Shown: positions 1 through 9,302, counted from the stretch's first letter. The stretch is 64,000 nucleotides of DNA from Streptomyces sp. R44 (GCF_041053105.1 NZ_CP163444.1:1550001-1614000); one strand, 5' to 3'. The notes: generated by a model not told the origin, from the letters alone. Program-made: numbers and translations.

Positions 1-450
1 AAGCTCAGGCGGCGTGAGCGCGAGGTCTTCACGCTCGTCGTGTGGGCGGGCCTGGACTACGCGGCGGCCGGGGAGGCGCTCGGCATCCCGGTCGGCACCG
101 TCCGCTCCCGGCTGTCCCGGGCCCGTGAACGCCTCCGCAAGCTCGCCGAGGCCGAACTGCGCGCGGCGCGGCGCCGGGAGCGCTCCGCCGCCGCGTTCCG
201 CTCGAACGGGCGGCCGGGGGCCGGCGGCGCCGCGCCGGCGGCGGGTGAGCCGCTCGCCGGCGAGGGGGGTGGCGCGTCCGGACCCCTCGCGGTGACCGAA
301 GGGGCGGGCCCCTTCGGAGCTCCCGAAGACGCACCCGAACCCCTCGTGATGCCTGATGCCACGAGCCCGGCCCGTGCCGTGCCCGTCGCCGTTCGCTCGT
401 CCGTCCGCCCGGCCCTCGCGCCCCGACCCACCCCGGAGAACCAGGCATGA
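1..450 (+). CDS. ECF-type RNA polymerase sigma factor, C-terminal part
   Basis: This is the 3' end of a sigma-70 family gene; its start lies left of the window. The first ~45 visible residues form region 4: an REREVF helix, then a helix-turn-helix with IPVGTVRSRLSRAR that reads the -35 element. After that comes a ~90-residue low-complexity Gly/Ala/Pro tail, longer than usual for ECF factors, whose role cannot be seen. The stop overlaps the next start (ATGA at 447-450), so the two genes are translationally coupled. Such coupling to a membrane protein is typical of sigma/anti-sigma-like pairs. Sigma factor identity is secure; the subgroup cannot be set from the fragment. Confidence 0.85.
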   Translation, partial: KLRRREREVFTLVVWAGLDYAAAGEALGIPVGTVRSRLSRARERLRKLAEAELRAARRRERSAAAFRSNGRPGAGGAAPAAGEPLAGEGGGASGPLAVTEGAGPFGAPEDAPEPLVMPDATSPARAVPVAVRSSVRPALAPRPTPENQA

Positions 451-1514
451 ACACCTTCGCCCCCCGCCCGCCCGCCGACGCGGACGAGCTTCTGCGTGCC
501 GAGCTCGCCGAGCTGCTGCCCCCGCCTCCGGTGCCCGATCTGACGGCGGAGCGGAACCAGCACCTCAGGCACACCGTCCTGCGGACCGCTCTGGCCGCCG
601 AGAGCGACACGACCGCCCGGCCGGTGCGTGCGCGTCGGCCTCGGCAGGGGCTCCGGCTCGGCTGGATCGCCGCTCCGATGGCCGCCTGCGCGATCGTCGC
701 CGGTGTCGCCGTTCTCGCGCCCCGGGAGGGCGGCACCTCGGTGGCACAGCCCGCCTCGCCCGAGGCCGTGCGGATCCTGTCCGGTGCCGCGCTCGCCGCG
801 GCCGCCGCTCCCGCGCCGGACGCCCGGCCCGGTGGGTACGTCTACGTGAAGAGCCTCGTCGCCCACGCGGGGCGCCGCGCCGACGGCGGTACCGCCACGC
901 TGCCGCCCGCGCATCAGCGCGAGGTGTGGCTCTCCGTCGACGGCAGCCGTCCGGGCCTGCTGCGCGAGCCCGGCGCCGCCGACACGGAACTCGGCTCCGA
1001 GGCCCCCGTGTACGAGCTGGACGGCCCCGGGGCCACGCCCCGGAAGACCACCCTGGAGACGGCGGCGCCCTCCGTCACGAACCCGACCCACGCGTACGTG
1101 GCGGCCCTCCCCACGGATCCGGAGGCGCTGCTGCGCCTGATCCGGGAGCAGACGCGCGCGGGCGGGGGCGACGGCGATCAGCGGGCGTTCACCGCGATCG
1201 GGACGCTGCTCGCCGAGACGTGGGCTCCGCCGGAGGTGACCGCCGCGCTGTACGAGGCGGCGGCGCGGATCCCCGGGGTGACCGTCCTGCCGTCCGCGAA
1301 GGACGCGGCGGGCCGCGAGGGCGTCGCCGTGGCCCGTACCGCGCACGGCGAGCAGACCCAGTGGATCTTCGACCGTACGACGTCGGCGTTCCTCGGTGAG
1401 CGCACCGTCCTCACCGAGACCACCTCGGCCGGCCGGGCCGGGACGGTCCTCGGGGTCTCGGCGGTGCTCGCCAAGGCGGCGGCCCCGGCGGCCGGCGAGC
1501 TGCCGAAGGGCTGA
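447..1514 (+). CDS. CU044_5270 family membrane protein, sigma-factor partner
   Basis: 355 aa. The N-terminal ~65 residues are cytoplasmic, rich in Pro and Arg. A single membrane segment (about residues 72-90, WIAAPMAACAIVAGVAVL) follows, then a ~260-residue external domain. This is the architecture of the CU044_5270 family commonly encoded right after ECF sigma genes in actinomycetes. It is coupled by ATGA to the sigma gene. By position it may sense or restrain that sigma factor, but no zinc-binding anti-sigma motif (HxxxCxxC) is present, so an anti-sigma role is inference. A strong hairpin follows the stop. Confidence 0.7.
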   Translation: MNTFAPRPPADADELLRAELAELLPPPPVPDLTAERNQHLRHTVLRTALAAESDTTARPVRARRPRQGLRLGWIAAPMAACAIVAGVAVLAPREGGTSVAQPASPEAVRILSGAALAAAAAPAPDARPGGYVYVKSLVAHAGRRADGGTATLPPAHQREVWLSVDGSRPGLLREPGAADTELGSEAPVYELDGPGATPRKTTLETAAPSVTNPTHAYVAALPTDPEALLRLIREQTRAGGGDGDQRAFTAIGTLLAETWAPPEVTAALYEAAARIPGVTVLPSAKDAAGREGVAVARTAHGEQTQWIFDRTTSAFLGERTVLTETTSAGRAGTVLGVSAVLAKAAAPAAGELPKG

Positions 1515-1536
1515 GCAAAGGGCTGACCCGAAGCGA

Positions 1537-1576
1537 CAGGGGCCCCGTCGATCCGGTCGGATCGGCGGGGCCCCTG
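1537..1576. terminator. Bidirectional intrinsic-type terminator hairpin
   Basis: A stem of ~18 bp: outer arms CAGGGGCCCCG and CGGGGCCCCTG, continued by CGATCC/GGATCG through one T-G wobble pair, closing on the loop GGTC. It lies between the convergent CU044_5270 gene and acetoacetyl-CoA synthetase gene, so it can end both transcripts. There is no U-tract, as is common in Streptomyces. Confidence 0.8.
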
Positions 1577-1588
1577 CCCTGACGAGGT

Positions 1589-3562
1589 CTAGCCGCGGCG
1601 GTTGGCCGCCAGGGTCTCGTAGAAGTGGAGCAGCCCGAGGTCGTCGACCGAGCCGGCGTTGACGGCCTTGGCCAGGGGGGTGCCCTGGAGGAGACGCTTG
1701 ACCGGGACCTCGATGCGCTTGCCCGTGAGGGTGTGCGGGACGCCCGGGACCTCGATGATCTCGTCGGGGACGTGGCGCGGGGAGAGCTCGCTGCGGATCG
1801 TCCGCTTGATGCGGTCGATCAGCTCGTCGTCCAGGGTGACGCCCTCCACGAGGTGCACGAAGAGCGGCATCCAGTAGCCGCCGTCCGGCTCCTCAAGGCC
1901 GATGACCAGGGACTCGCGGATCTCGGGGAGCCGCTCGACGGCCTCATAGATATCGGCGCTCCCCATCCGGACGCCCTGACGGTTCAGGGTGGAGTCGGAG
2001 CGGCCGTGGATCACGACCGAGCCGTGGTCCGTGATCGTGATCCAGTCGCCGTGGCGCCAGACGCCCGGGAACATCTCGAAGTAGCTGTCGCGGTAGCGGC
2101 TGCCGTCGGGGTCGTTCCAGAAGTGGATCGGCATGGACGGCATGGGGTTGGTGACGACGAGCTCGCCGACCTCGCCGATCAGGGGCTTCCCGGAGGGGTC
2201 CCAGGACTGGAGGTCGGTGCCGAGGCCCGCCGCCTGGAGCTCGCCGATGTGGACGGGGAGCGTGGGGACGGCGCCCGCGAAGCAGGAGCAGACGTCCGTG
2301 CCGCCGCTGACGGAGGCGATCCACAGGTTCTCGCGGACCTCGTCGTGGAGCCAGCGGAAGCCGTCGGGAGGCAGCGGGGAGCCGGTGGTGGCGACGCACT
2401 TCACGGCGGAGAGGTCGAAGTCCCGGCCGGGGTGGACGTCCGCCTTGGCGCAGGCCATCACGTACGCGGCGGAGGTGCCGTACAGGGTGGCGCCGGTGCG
2501 TTCGGCGACCCGCCACTGGGCGGCGGTGTCCGGGTAGCCGGGGCTGCCGTCGTACAGGACGACGGTCGTGCCGGTGAGGAGGCCGGAGACGAGGAAGTTC
2601 CACATCATCCAGCCGGTGGAGGTGTACCAGAAGAACACGTCCTCGGGGCCGAGGTCGCAGTGCAGGCCCAGCTGCTTGACGTGCTCGACGAGGATGCCGC
2701 CCTGGGACTGGACGATCGCCTTCGGCAGGCCGGTCGTGCCGGAGGAGTACAGGACCCACAGCGGGTGCGCGAACGGCACCTGCTCGTAGACCGGCTCGAC
2801 GTCGCCGGCGACCAGGTCGGACCAGGCGAGGGTGCCTTCGGGCGCCGGGGTGCCGAGGAGCGGGATGTGGACGACGGCGCGGAGGGTGGGGAGCTCGGCG
2901 CGCAGTTCGGCGACGGTGTCGCGGCGGTCGTGCTCCTTGCCGCCGTAGCGGTAGCCGTCGACGGTGAAGAGGACGACCGGCTCGACCTGCTGGAAGCGAT
3001 CGAGGACGCTGCGGGCGCCGAAGTCCGGGGCGCAGGAGGTCCACACAGCGCCGACCGCGGCGGTGGCGAGGAGCGCGACGACGGACTGCGGGACATTGGG
3101 CAGGTAGCCGCTGACGCGGTCGCCCGGGTTCACGCCGAGGGCTCGCAGCTCGGCGGCGAGGGAGCCGACCTGGCGGCGGAGCTCGCCCCAGGTGATCGGC
3201 GTGGGCTCATGTGTCTCGTCCACATGGAGCAGGGCCGTGTCGTGGGGGCGCTCGTCGGCGGCGCGCAGGGCGTGCTCGGCGTAGTTGAGGGTGGCGCCGG
3301 GGAACCAGTCGGCGCCGGGCATGGAGCGGTCGCCGAGGACCCGCTCGTACGGGGTCGAGAAGCGGAGGTCGAACCATTCGACGACGGCCTGCCAGAAGGC
3401 TTCGAGTTCCTCGACCGACCAGCGGTGGAGCGCCGGGTACCCGCCCTCGGCGGGGGCGCCGTGGTGCTCGGCGGCCCAGGCCTGGAAGCGGGTGACGGCG
3501 GCCGTGGCGATGCGTTCCTCGTCCGGCTGCCAGAGGGGCTCGATCGGCGCTGGAGATGTCAT
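1589..3562 (-). CDS. Acetoacetyl-CoA synthetase (acetoacetate-CoA ligase)
   Basis: 657 aa, the normal family length (~650). It activates acetoacetate with ATP and CoA to acetoacetyl-CoA, linking ketone-body or branched-chain degradation to the acetyl-CoA pool. It has the adenylate-forming P-loop YSSGTTGLPKAIVQSQGG, the core GDWITITDHGSVVIHGRSDS with the Asp that binds AMP ribose, and a C-terminal GVPHTLTGKRIEVPVK segment carrying the catalytic Lys. The start is the ATG giving MTSPAPIEPLW; the open frame continues ~50 codons upstream but with no family similarity. GGGAG lies about 10 bases before the chosen ATG. It is a single gene, convergent with the sigma pair and divergent from the GH31 gene. 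Confidence 0.92.
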   Translation of the reverse strand: MTSPAPIEPLWQPDEERIATAAVTRFQAWAAEHHGAPAEGGYPALHRWSVEELEAFWQAVVEWFDLRFSTPYERVLGDRSMPGADWFPGATLNYAEHALRAADERPHDTALLHVDETHEPTPITWGELRRQVGSLAAELRALGVNPGDRVSGYLPNVPQSVVALLATAAVGAVWTSCAPDFGARSVLDRFQQVEPVVLFTVDGYRYGGKEHDRRDTVAELRAELPTLRAVVHIPLLGTPAPEGTLAWSDLVAGDVEPVYEQVPFAHPLWVLYSSGTTGLPKAIVQSQGGILVEHVKQLGLHCDLGPEDVFFWYTSTGWMMWNFLVSGLLTGTTVVLYDGSPGYPDTAAQWRVAERTGATLYGTSAAYVMACAKADVHPGRDFDLSAVKCVATTGSPLPPDGFRWLHDEVRENLWIASVSGGTDVCSCFAGAVPTLPVHIGELQAAGLGTDLQSWDPSGKPLIGEVGELVVTNPMPSMPIHFWNDPDGSRYRDSYFEMFPGVWRHGDWITITDHGSVVIHGRSDSTLNRQGVRMGSADIYEAVERLPEIRESLVIGLEEPDGGYWMPLFVHLVEGVTLDDELIDRIKRTIRSELSPRHVPDEIIEVPGVPHTLTGKRIEVPVKRLLQGTPLAKAVNAGSVDDLGLLHFYETLAANRRG

Positions 3563-3777
3563 TTGGGGCTGCTCCCTGGCTGTACGCGGGTCTGCGTGTG
3601 TCGCGCGCACGTGCTGGGGTGTGCGCGTGACGCGGCTGACAGGACGATGCCATGTGATCGTCATTCGCACCAGGTCTGCCCGCCCATGGTCGGGCAGTTG
3701 AACATGTGCTCCCACCACGGGTGAACGGCAGCTGAACGGAGCTGGTTCGGCCTCCGGCGGGTGGCAGGGTGAGCTGC

Positions 3778-6162
3778 ATGGACGGTCGGGAACTGCTGCG
3801 TTCGATGAAGGTGTTCGGTTCGGTGCAGGGCTTGCGGGTGGTGCGGTCGGCGTGGCGGCAGCGTCGTACGGACGCGTGGGGGCTGCCGCCCCGGGGTGCG
3901 GAGCGGGCCAGGGTGCCCGGACTCGCGGTGGAGGCGGAGGCGGCGCCGGGCGGGGGGACCGTCCGGTTCGCCCGGTCCTCGCTCCGGATCCGGGTGTCGT
4001 CGGGCGGCACGGTGTTCTGGGGGTGGGACGGGGCGGAGCCGCTCCCCTCGTACGCGCTGGCGGGCGAGGCGCCCGACGCGGACCCCCGGGCCTCCCTCGA
4101 ACCGGACACCGGCGGCGGCTGGCGGATCGTGTCGGAGCGGGTGACGGTGACGGTCTCCCGGCACGGGGCGGTGGAGCTGCGGACGCCGGGCGGGGTGCTG
4201 CTGCGCCGGGACCTGCCGCCGCGCTGGTGGGAGCCGGTGACGGACCTGCGCGCGGTCAATGGTTCCGGCCGTCCGGCGGCGGGTTCCGCGCGCTGGGTGC
4301 AGCGCAGTGAGGTGCCGGCCGACGCGCGGTTCTTCGGGCTCGGCGGGCGGTCGGCGGGGCCGCGCCTGCGGGACGGCGCGTACCGGCTGTGGAACACCGA
4401 CGCCAAGGGCGGTTTCGTCCCGGGGGACGATCCGCTCTACATCACCATGCCCGTGCAGTTCGTGGTCTCGGACGCGGGTACGCACCTGGCGTTCCACGAC
4501 AACTCCTGGGACGGCCGGGTCGTCCTCGCCGAGGGCGAGGAGGGGGCCGGGTCCGGGCACGACCGTCCCGGCACCAGCGAGCTGCGGATGTCGGGCGGGC
4601 CGCTGCGCTGCTGGGTGGTGGTCGGCACCCCCGCGCGCGTACTGCACGGCTGGGCGGCGCTGACGGGCGCGCCCGCGCTGCCGCCGGCCTGGGCGCTCGG
4701 TCCGCAGCACGCGCGCTGGGGCTTCGGCAGCGCGCGGGAGGTGCGGCGGGTGGTGGCCGGGTACCGGGAGCGGGGGCTGCCGCTGTCCGCCGTGCACCTG
4801 GACATCGACCACTACGACGGGCACCGGGTGTTCACGGTCGACCGGGAGCGGTTCCCCGATCTGCCGGGGCTCGCGGAGGAACTGCGGGAGCAGGGCGTGC
4901 GCCTGGTGTCGATCGTGGACCCGGCGGTGAAGGCGGAGCCGGGCGACCCGGTGTACGACGGCGGGTCGGCGGCGGACGTCTTCGTGAAGGACGCGCGGGG
5001 GGAGGAGGTGCGCGGGGTGGTGTGGCCCGGTGAGTGCGCCTACCCGGACTTCACCGATCCGGCGGTACGGGAGTGGTGGGGCGGGCTGTACGAGGAGCGG
5101 CTGCGGCAGGGCTTCGCCGGGGTGTGGCACGACATGAACGAGCCGGTGTCCTTCGTCCCCTTCGGCGACCCGACGCTGCCCCGGTCGGCGCGGCACGCGT
5201 TGGAGGGGCGGGGCGGCGACCACCGGGAGGCGCACAACGTGTACGCGCTCGCGATGGCCCGCGCCGGGTACGAGGGGCTGCGCCGGCTGCGCCCCGACGA
5301 GCGGCCGTTCCTGTTCTCCCGCTCGGGCTGGGCGGGCATGCAGCGGTACGGGGGCACCTGGTCCGGCGACGTGTCGACGGGGTGGCCGGGGCTGCGGGCC
5401 TCGCTCGCCCTCGTGCTGGGCCTGGGGCTGTGCGGCGTGCCCTACTCGGGTCCTGACGTGGGCGGTTTCGACGGGAGTCCGTCGCCTGAGCTGTTCCTGC
5501 GCTGGTACCAGCTGGGCGCGTGGCTGCCCCTCTTCCGTACGCACGCGGCGATCGACGCGGGGCGGCGCGAGCCGTGGGAGTTCGGGCCCGAGGTCCTGGA
5601 GCACGCGCGCGTGGCGCTGGCCGAGCGGGAGCGGCTGCGGCCGTACTTCACGACCCTGGCCCGTCTCGCCCGGATGACGGGAGCGCCGTACGTCCGCCCG
5701 GTGTGGTGGGGGACGCCCGAGGACCGGGTGCTGCGGGACTGCGAGGACGCCTTCCTCCTGGGTGACGCGCTGCTCGTGGCGCCGGTCCTGACGCGGGGCG
5801 CGGACCGGCGGGCGGTGCGGCTGCCGCGCGGCCGGTGGTACGACACGGCGACGGGGCGGGCGTACGAGGGCCCCGGGCAGGTCCTGCTCGACGCGCCGCT
5901 CTCCCGGGTGCCGGTCCTGGCGCGGGCGGGGGCGGTGCTCCCCGTGCGGGGCGAGGGGGACGAGCTCGTCCTGGAGGTGTGGGCGCCGGCCGCGGGGCGG
6001 ACCGGTGGCGGGCTGGTCGTGCGGGACACCGGGGACGGCTGGGAGCCGGCCGCGATCGAGCGGTACCAGTCGCGGCTCGTGGACGGCCGGGTGGTGGTGG
6101 AGCGCGTCACGGACGACGGGGTGGCGGAGGCGGGGCTGCCGGTGGTGGTGCGGGGCCTGTGA
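3778..6162 (+). CDS. Glycoside hydrolase family 31 (alpha-glucosidase-like)
   Basis: 794 aa, no signal peptide seen, so probably cytoplasmic. GH31 enzymes release alpha-linked glucose or xylose from the non-reducing end with retention. The family signature WHDMNEP is present, with the nucleophile at about Asp452; the acid/base is about Asp531 in GTWSGD. Downstream GPDVGGF and RTHAAIDAGRREPW match the conserved active-site wall. The DIDHYDGHRVFT segment is also typical. The ATG at 3778 was preferred to a GTG nine bases earlier because AGGGTGAG ends about five bases before it. Exact substrate (maltose, isomaltose, xyloside) cannot be told. It is divergent from the acetoacetyl-CoA synthetase gene across ~215 bp. 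Confidence 0.9.
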   Translation: MDGRELLRSMKVFGSVQGLRVVRSAWRQRRTDAWGLPPRGAERARVPGLAVEAEAAPGGGTVRFARSSLRIRVSSGGTVFWGWDGAEPLPSYALAGEAPDADPRASLEPDTGGGWRIVSERVTVTVSRHGAVELRTPGGVLLRRDLPPRWWEPVTDLRAVNGSGRPAAGSARWVQRSEVPADARFFGLGGRSAGPRLRDGAYRLWNTDAKGGFVPGDDPLYITMPVQFVVSDAGTHLAFHDNSWDGRVVLAEGEEGAGSGHDRPGTSELRMSGGPLRCWVVVGTPARVLHGWAALTGAPALPPAWALGPQHARWGFGSAREVRRVVAGYRERGLPLSAVHLDIDHYDGHRVFTVDRERFPDLPGLAEELREQGVRLVSIVDPAVKAEPGDPVYDGGSAADVFVKDARGEEVRGVVWPGECAYPDFTDPAVREWWGGLYEERLRQGFAGVWHDMNEPVSFVPFGDPTLPRSARHALEGRGGDHREAHNVYALAMARAGYEGLRRLRPDERPFLFSRSGWAGMQRYGGTWSGDVSTGWPGLRASLALVLGLGLCGVPYSGPDVGGFDGSPSPELFLRWYQLGAWLPLFRTHAAIDAGRREPWEFGPEVLEHARVALAERERLRPYFTTLARLARMTGAPYVRPVWWGTPEDRVLRDCEDAFLLGDALLVAPVLTRGADRRAVRLPRGRWYDTATGRAYEGPGQVLLDAPLSRVPVLARAGAVLPVRGEGDELVLEVWAPAAGRTGGGLVVRDTGDGWEPAAIERYQSRLVDGRVVVERVTDDGVAEAGLPVVVRGL

Positions 6163-6180
6163 CCGTGCCACCCCGCGCTC

Positions 6181-6702
6181 TCAGCCGTACTCCCCCGCGA
6201 ACCACTTCCGTACCGCCTCCGTGTGGAGCGGGAACGCCAGTTCCGCCGGTGCCCGGAGGACGTGGTGGCCGCTGGTCTCGTCCGTCGGGGTGGACGGCGG
6301 GAGTTCCGCGGCCGGGCGGGGCGGGAGGAGGCCGAAGAGGAGGAGGTGGCCGGCCGGGGAGCTGAGGGCGTCGGCGAGGCGGACCTCCTCGGCCGAGGCC
6401 GGGATGCCGGTCTCCTCGCGGAGTTCGCGGGCGACGGCGGCGCGCCAGTCCTCGCCGTGGTCGATGAAGCCGCCGGGCAGCGCGATCCCGCCCCGCGCGG
6501 GTTCGATGGTGCGGGTGATGACGACGAGGCCCGTCCCCGTCGCGTCGGTGACGGGCAGGAGGGCGACCGCGACGGGCAGCGGGTTGCGGTAGGCGGTGTG
6601 ACCGCAGGCCGGGCAGGTGCGGGGCCAGCCGGCGTCGGGCAGGTGGGCGGCGCCGCACGCAGAGCAGTGGGAGTCCTTCACGGCCCGACCGTATGCGATC
6701 AC
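6181..6702 (-). CDS. Nudix hydrolase with N-terminal zinc ribbon
   Basis: 173 aa. An N-terminal zinc ribbon (CSACG ... CPACG) precedes the Nudix domain. The Nudix box reads GGFIDHGEDWRAAVAREL followed by REETGI, matching GX5EX7REUXEEXGU. Family members split nucleoside diphosphates linked to another moiety; zinc-ribbon forms resemble NudC/NADH-pyrophosphatase-like enzymes, but the substrate is not predictable. The start is uncertain: GTG at 6702 has a purine-rich GGGAAAGG directly against it, and a second GTG at 6681 would give 166 aa and still keep both zinc Cys pairs. The gene is convergent with GH31 (18 bp between stops). Confidence 0.85.
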   Translation of the reverse strand: MIAYGRAVKDSHCSACGAAHLPDAGWPRTCPACGHTAYRNPLPVAVALLPVTDATGTGLVVITRTIEPARGGIALPGGFIDHGEDWRAAVARELREETGIPASAEEVRLADALSSPAGHLLLFGLLPPRPAAELPPSTPTDETSGHHVLRAPAELAFPLHTEAVRKWFAGEYG

Positions 6703-6739
6703 CCTTTCCCGGCGCTGCCGTTACTGATAGACGGTGCGC

Positions 6740-7561
6740 ATGACAGGACTCGCAACCGCTCTCCGTACCCTCGCCGTCACGGCCGCGGCCGGGCTGCTCG
6801 CCGTCGCCGGCACCGTCGCCGCGCCCGCTCCCCCTGCCTCGGCCGCCCCGGAGCCCAAGGCCCCGCGGGAGTTCGTGGCGCTGAGCTCCGTGGACCCGAC
6901 GATCCTCCAGGAGATGCGCTACACGACCGAGCACGACTTCGTCGGCGAGCCGGTGGACGGCTACCGGCAGCCGCTGTGCATCCTGACCCGCCCGGCGGCC
7001 GAGGCGCTGCACCGGGCGCAGCTCCGGCTGCTCGCGCGGGGGTACACGCTGAAGGTGTACGACTGCTACCGGCCGCAGCGGGCCGTGGACCACTTCGTGC
7101 GCTGGGCGAAGGACCTGGAGGACGAGCGGATGAAGAAGGAGTTCTATCCGCTCGTCGACAAGTCGAGGCTGTTCGCGGACGGTTACATCGCGGAGAAGTC
7201 CGGGCACAGCCGGGGTTCGACGGTGGATCTGACGATCGTGCGGCTGCCGGCGGCGCCCACGCGCGCGTACGTGCCGGGCGAGGAGCTCTTGGAGTGCTCC
7301 GCGCCGCAGGAGGAGCGTTTTCCGGACAACTCCGTGGACATGGGCACCGGCTTCGACTGCTTCGACACCCTCTCGCACACCGATGATCCGCGGATCGGGG
7401 GCGAGCAGCGGGCCAACCGGGATCTGCTGAGGGGGGCGCTGGCCGAGCAGGGCTTCGTGAACCTGCCGGAGGAGTGGTGGCACTTCACGTTCAAGCCGGA
7501 GCCGTTCCCGTCGACCTTCTTCGACTTCCCGGTGGCGCGGAGGTCGGTGGCGGGCCACTGA
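6740..7561 (+). CDS. Secreted M15-family D-Ala-D-Ala dipeptidase (VanX-like)
   Basis: 273 aa. An N-terminal signal peptide (~35 residues; hydrophobic core LAVTAAAGLLAVAGTVAA, cleavage near ASAAPE) directs export. The catalytic domain has the M15D zinc motif SGHSRGSTVDLTI (His and Asp ligands) and EWWHF (Glu base, His ligand). VanX-type enzymes cut D-Ala-D-Ala; secreted chromosomal relatives more likely act in wall turnover than in vancomycin resistance, and no vanH, vanA or vanRS genes are nearby. GTG at 6734 is an alternative start two codons upstream. No clear Shine-Dalgarno sequence is visible. Confidence 0.88.
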   Translation: MTGLATALRTLAVTAAAGLLAVAGTVAAPAPPASAAPEPKAPREFVALSSVDPTILQEMRYTTEHDFVGEPVDGYRQPLCILTRPAAEALHRAQLRLLARGYTLKVYDCYRPQRAVDHFVRWAKDLEDERMKKEFYPLVDKSRLFADGYIAEKSGHSRGSTVDLTIVRLPAAPTRAYVPGEELLECSAPQEERFPDNSVDMGTGFDCFDTLSHTDDPRIGGEQRANRDLLRGALAEQGFVNLPEEWWHFTFKPEPFPSTFFDFPVARRSVAGH

Positions 7562-7594
7562 GCCCTTCTCAGCTCCGGCCGGCCGTGGCACACT

Positions 7595-7611
7595 TCTGAC
7601 GCTTCGTCAGA
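7595..7611. promoter_or_regulatory. TetR-type operator candidate TCTGACG-CTT-CGTCAGA
   Basis: A perfect 7-bp inverted repeat with a 3-bp spacer, ending 18 bases before the DUF35 start. The same core, CTGACG-N3-CGTCAG, recurs at 51326-51340 before another minus-strand operon. Its size and symmetry are typical of TetR-family sites. No TetR gene lies in the window. Confidence 0.5.
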
Positions 7612-7629
7612 TCACGGGAGGCCGGAGAG

Positions 7630-8106
7630 ATGACACGGACGCGCAGACCAGTGGTGCCGGGGTGGTTCACCGACGACACCGTGCCGGAGTTCCGGCTGCT
7701 CGGCACCCGCTGCACGGCCTGCGCGTCGGTCTTCTTCCCGCGCGAGGACGACTGGTGCCGCAACCCTGGCTGTCCGGGCGGCGGCGCGCTGGCCGAGGTC
7801 CCGCTCTCGCCGCGCGGCCGGGTCTGGTCGTACACCGACGGCCGGTACCGTCCGCCCGCCCCGTACGTCTCCGACCCGGACGCGCCCTGGGAGCCGTACA
7901 CCCTGGTCGCGGTGGAACTCGCGGCCGAGGCGATGGTGGTGCTCGGGCAGGCGGCGCCCGGCGTGACGACCGCCGACCTCGCCGTCGGAACGGAGGTCGA
8001 GGTGGTGCCCGGCGTCCTGAACGAGGACGACGAGCACCTCTGGACCACCTGGAACTGGCGCCCGGTCGCACAGGAGCGGCGCACGGAGCGGGAGGAGCGG
8101 TCGTGA
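7630..8106 (+). CDS. Zn-ribbon/OB-fold protein (DUF35 family), thiolase partner
   Basis: 158 aa. A rubredoxin-like zinc ribbon (CTACASVFFP ... CRNPGCPG) at residues ~30-55 is followed by an OB fold (PRGRVWSYTD ... YTLVAVEL). DUF35 proteins accompany SCP2-type thiolases in lipid and steroid side-chain degradation and may present acyl-CoA substrates. AGGCCGGAGAG precedes the ATG. The stop overlaps the thiolase start (GTGA at 8103-8106), so the two products are probably made in equal amounts and work together. Confidence 0.88.
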   Translation: MTRTRRPVVPGWFTDDTVPEFRLLGTRCTACASVFFPREDDWCRNPGCPGGGALAEVPLSPRGRVWSYTDGRYRPPAPYVSDPDAPWEPYTLVAVELAAEAMVVLGQAAPGVTTADLAVGTEVEVVPGVLNEDDEHLWTTWNWRPVAQERRTEREERS

Positions 8107-9290
8107 ACGACATCGCCGTGCTCGGGGCCGGGATGCACCCCTGGGGCAAATGGGGGCGCAGCTTCGTCTCGTACGGGACGGCCGCGGCCCGCGCCGCGCT
8201 CGCCGACGCCGGTCTGGACTGGTCCGACATCGGCTCGGTCGTCGGCGCGGACACCATGCGGTGCGGATACCCGGGGTACGTGGCGGGGGCGACCTTCGCG
8301 CAGGCCCTCGGCTGGCAGGGGGCGCGGGTCACCAGCGTGTACGCCGCCTGTGCCTCGGGCGCCCAGGCCATCGGCACCGCCCGGGCCCAGATCCTCGCGG
8401 GTCTCGCCGACGTGGTCCTGGTCGTCGGCGCGGACTCGACGCCGAAGGGCTTCCTCGCCCCCGCCGGCGGCGAGCGGCCCGGCGACCCGGACTGGCTCCG
8501 GTTCCGGGTGCTGGGGGCGACCAACCCGGCGTACTTCGCGCTCTACGCCCGCCGCAGGATGGCGCTGTACGGCGACACGGCCGAGGACTTCGCCCAGGTG
8601 AAGGTGAAGAACGCGGCCGCCGGCGCCCTCAATCCGCTGGCCCGCTACCGCGCGCGCGTGACGGCCGAGGAGGTCGCGGCCTCCGCGGTCGTCGCCGATC
8701 CGCTGCGCCTCCTCGACATCTGCGCCACCTCGGACGGCGGCGCCGCGCTGGTGCTGTCCAGCATGGAGTTCGCGCGCCGGCACGGGCGCCCCGACCCGGT
8801 CCGGGTCCGGGCCGTCTCCACCGTCTCCCCCACGTATCCCAAGGCGGTGCTCGACCTCCCCGACATCGCGACCGACTCGGCGGCGGCCGTCTCCCCCGCC
8901 CCGCACACCTTCCGCGCCTCGATCGCCCGCGCCGCCTACGAGGAGGCGGGGCTCGGGCCCGAGGACCTGTCCCTGGCGGAGGTGTACGACCTGTCCACCG
9001 CCCTGGAGCTGGAGTGGTACGAGGACATCGGGCTCTGCGCGCCGGGCGAGGGCGCCAAGCTGCTGCGGGACGGCGCCACGGCCCTCGGCGGGCGCCTGCC
9101 CGTCAACACCAGCGGAGGCCTGGGCTCCTTCGGGGAGGCGGTGCCCGCCCAGGCGATCGCCCAGGTCTGCGAGCTGACCTGGCAGCTGCGCGGCACGGCG
9201 GGCGACCGGCAGGTGCCGGGGGCACGGGTGGGGATCACCGCGAACCAGGGCCTGTTCGGGCACGGTTCGGCGGTGGTGGCGGTGCGCTGA
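8103..9290 (+). CDS. Thiolase-fold lipid-transfer protein / acetyl-CoA acetyltransferase
   Basis: 395 aa, usual for SCP2-type thiolases. The thiolase nucleophile is probably Cys83 in VYAACASG. Other family marks are NTSGGLGSFGEAVPAQ and, near the C terminus, the GITANQGLFGHGSA segment with the catalytic His. The enzyme would cleave or exchange acetyl-CoA from a beta-ketoacyl-CoA, likely together with the DUF35 protein to which it is translationally coupled. The shared TetR-like operator upstream suggests induction by an acyl-CoA or steroid-like ligand; this is inference. It ends 12 bp from the convergent conservon. Confidence 0.85.
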   Translation: MNDIAVLGAGMHPWGKWGRSFVSYGTAAARAALADAGLDWSDIGSVVGADTMRCGYPGYVAGATFAQALGWQGARVTSVYAACASGAQAIGTARAQILAGLADVVLVVGADSTPKGFLAPAGGERPGDPDWLRFRVLGATNPAYFALYARRRMALYGDTAEDFAQVKVKNAAAGALNPLARYRARVTAEEVAASAVVADPLRLLDICATSDGGAALVLSSMEFARRHGRPDPVRVRAVSTVSPTYPKAVLDLPDIATDSAAAVSPAPHTFRASIARAAYEEAGLGPEDLSLAEVYDLSTALELEWYEDIGLCAPGEGAKLLRDGATALGGRLPVNTSGGLGSFGEAVPAQAIAQVCELTWQLRGTAGDRQVPGARVGITANQGLFGHGSAVVAVR

Positions 9291-9302
9291 CCGCCCGTAC
9301 CG

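Noticed and set aside
3563..3777. Operator from the CTGCCCG/CGGGCAG repeat at 3676-3697
   Set aside because: Short arms with an 8-base spacer in GC-rich DNA are expected by chance; no adjacent regulator or promoter match supports it.
6740..7561. Vancomycin resistance VanX
   Set aside because: Has a signal peptide and lacks vanH, vanA and vanRS neighbours; secreted wall-turnover dipeptidase is more likely.
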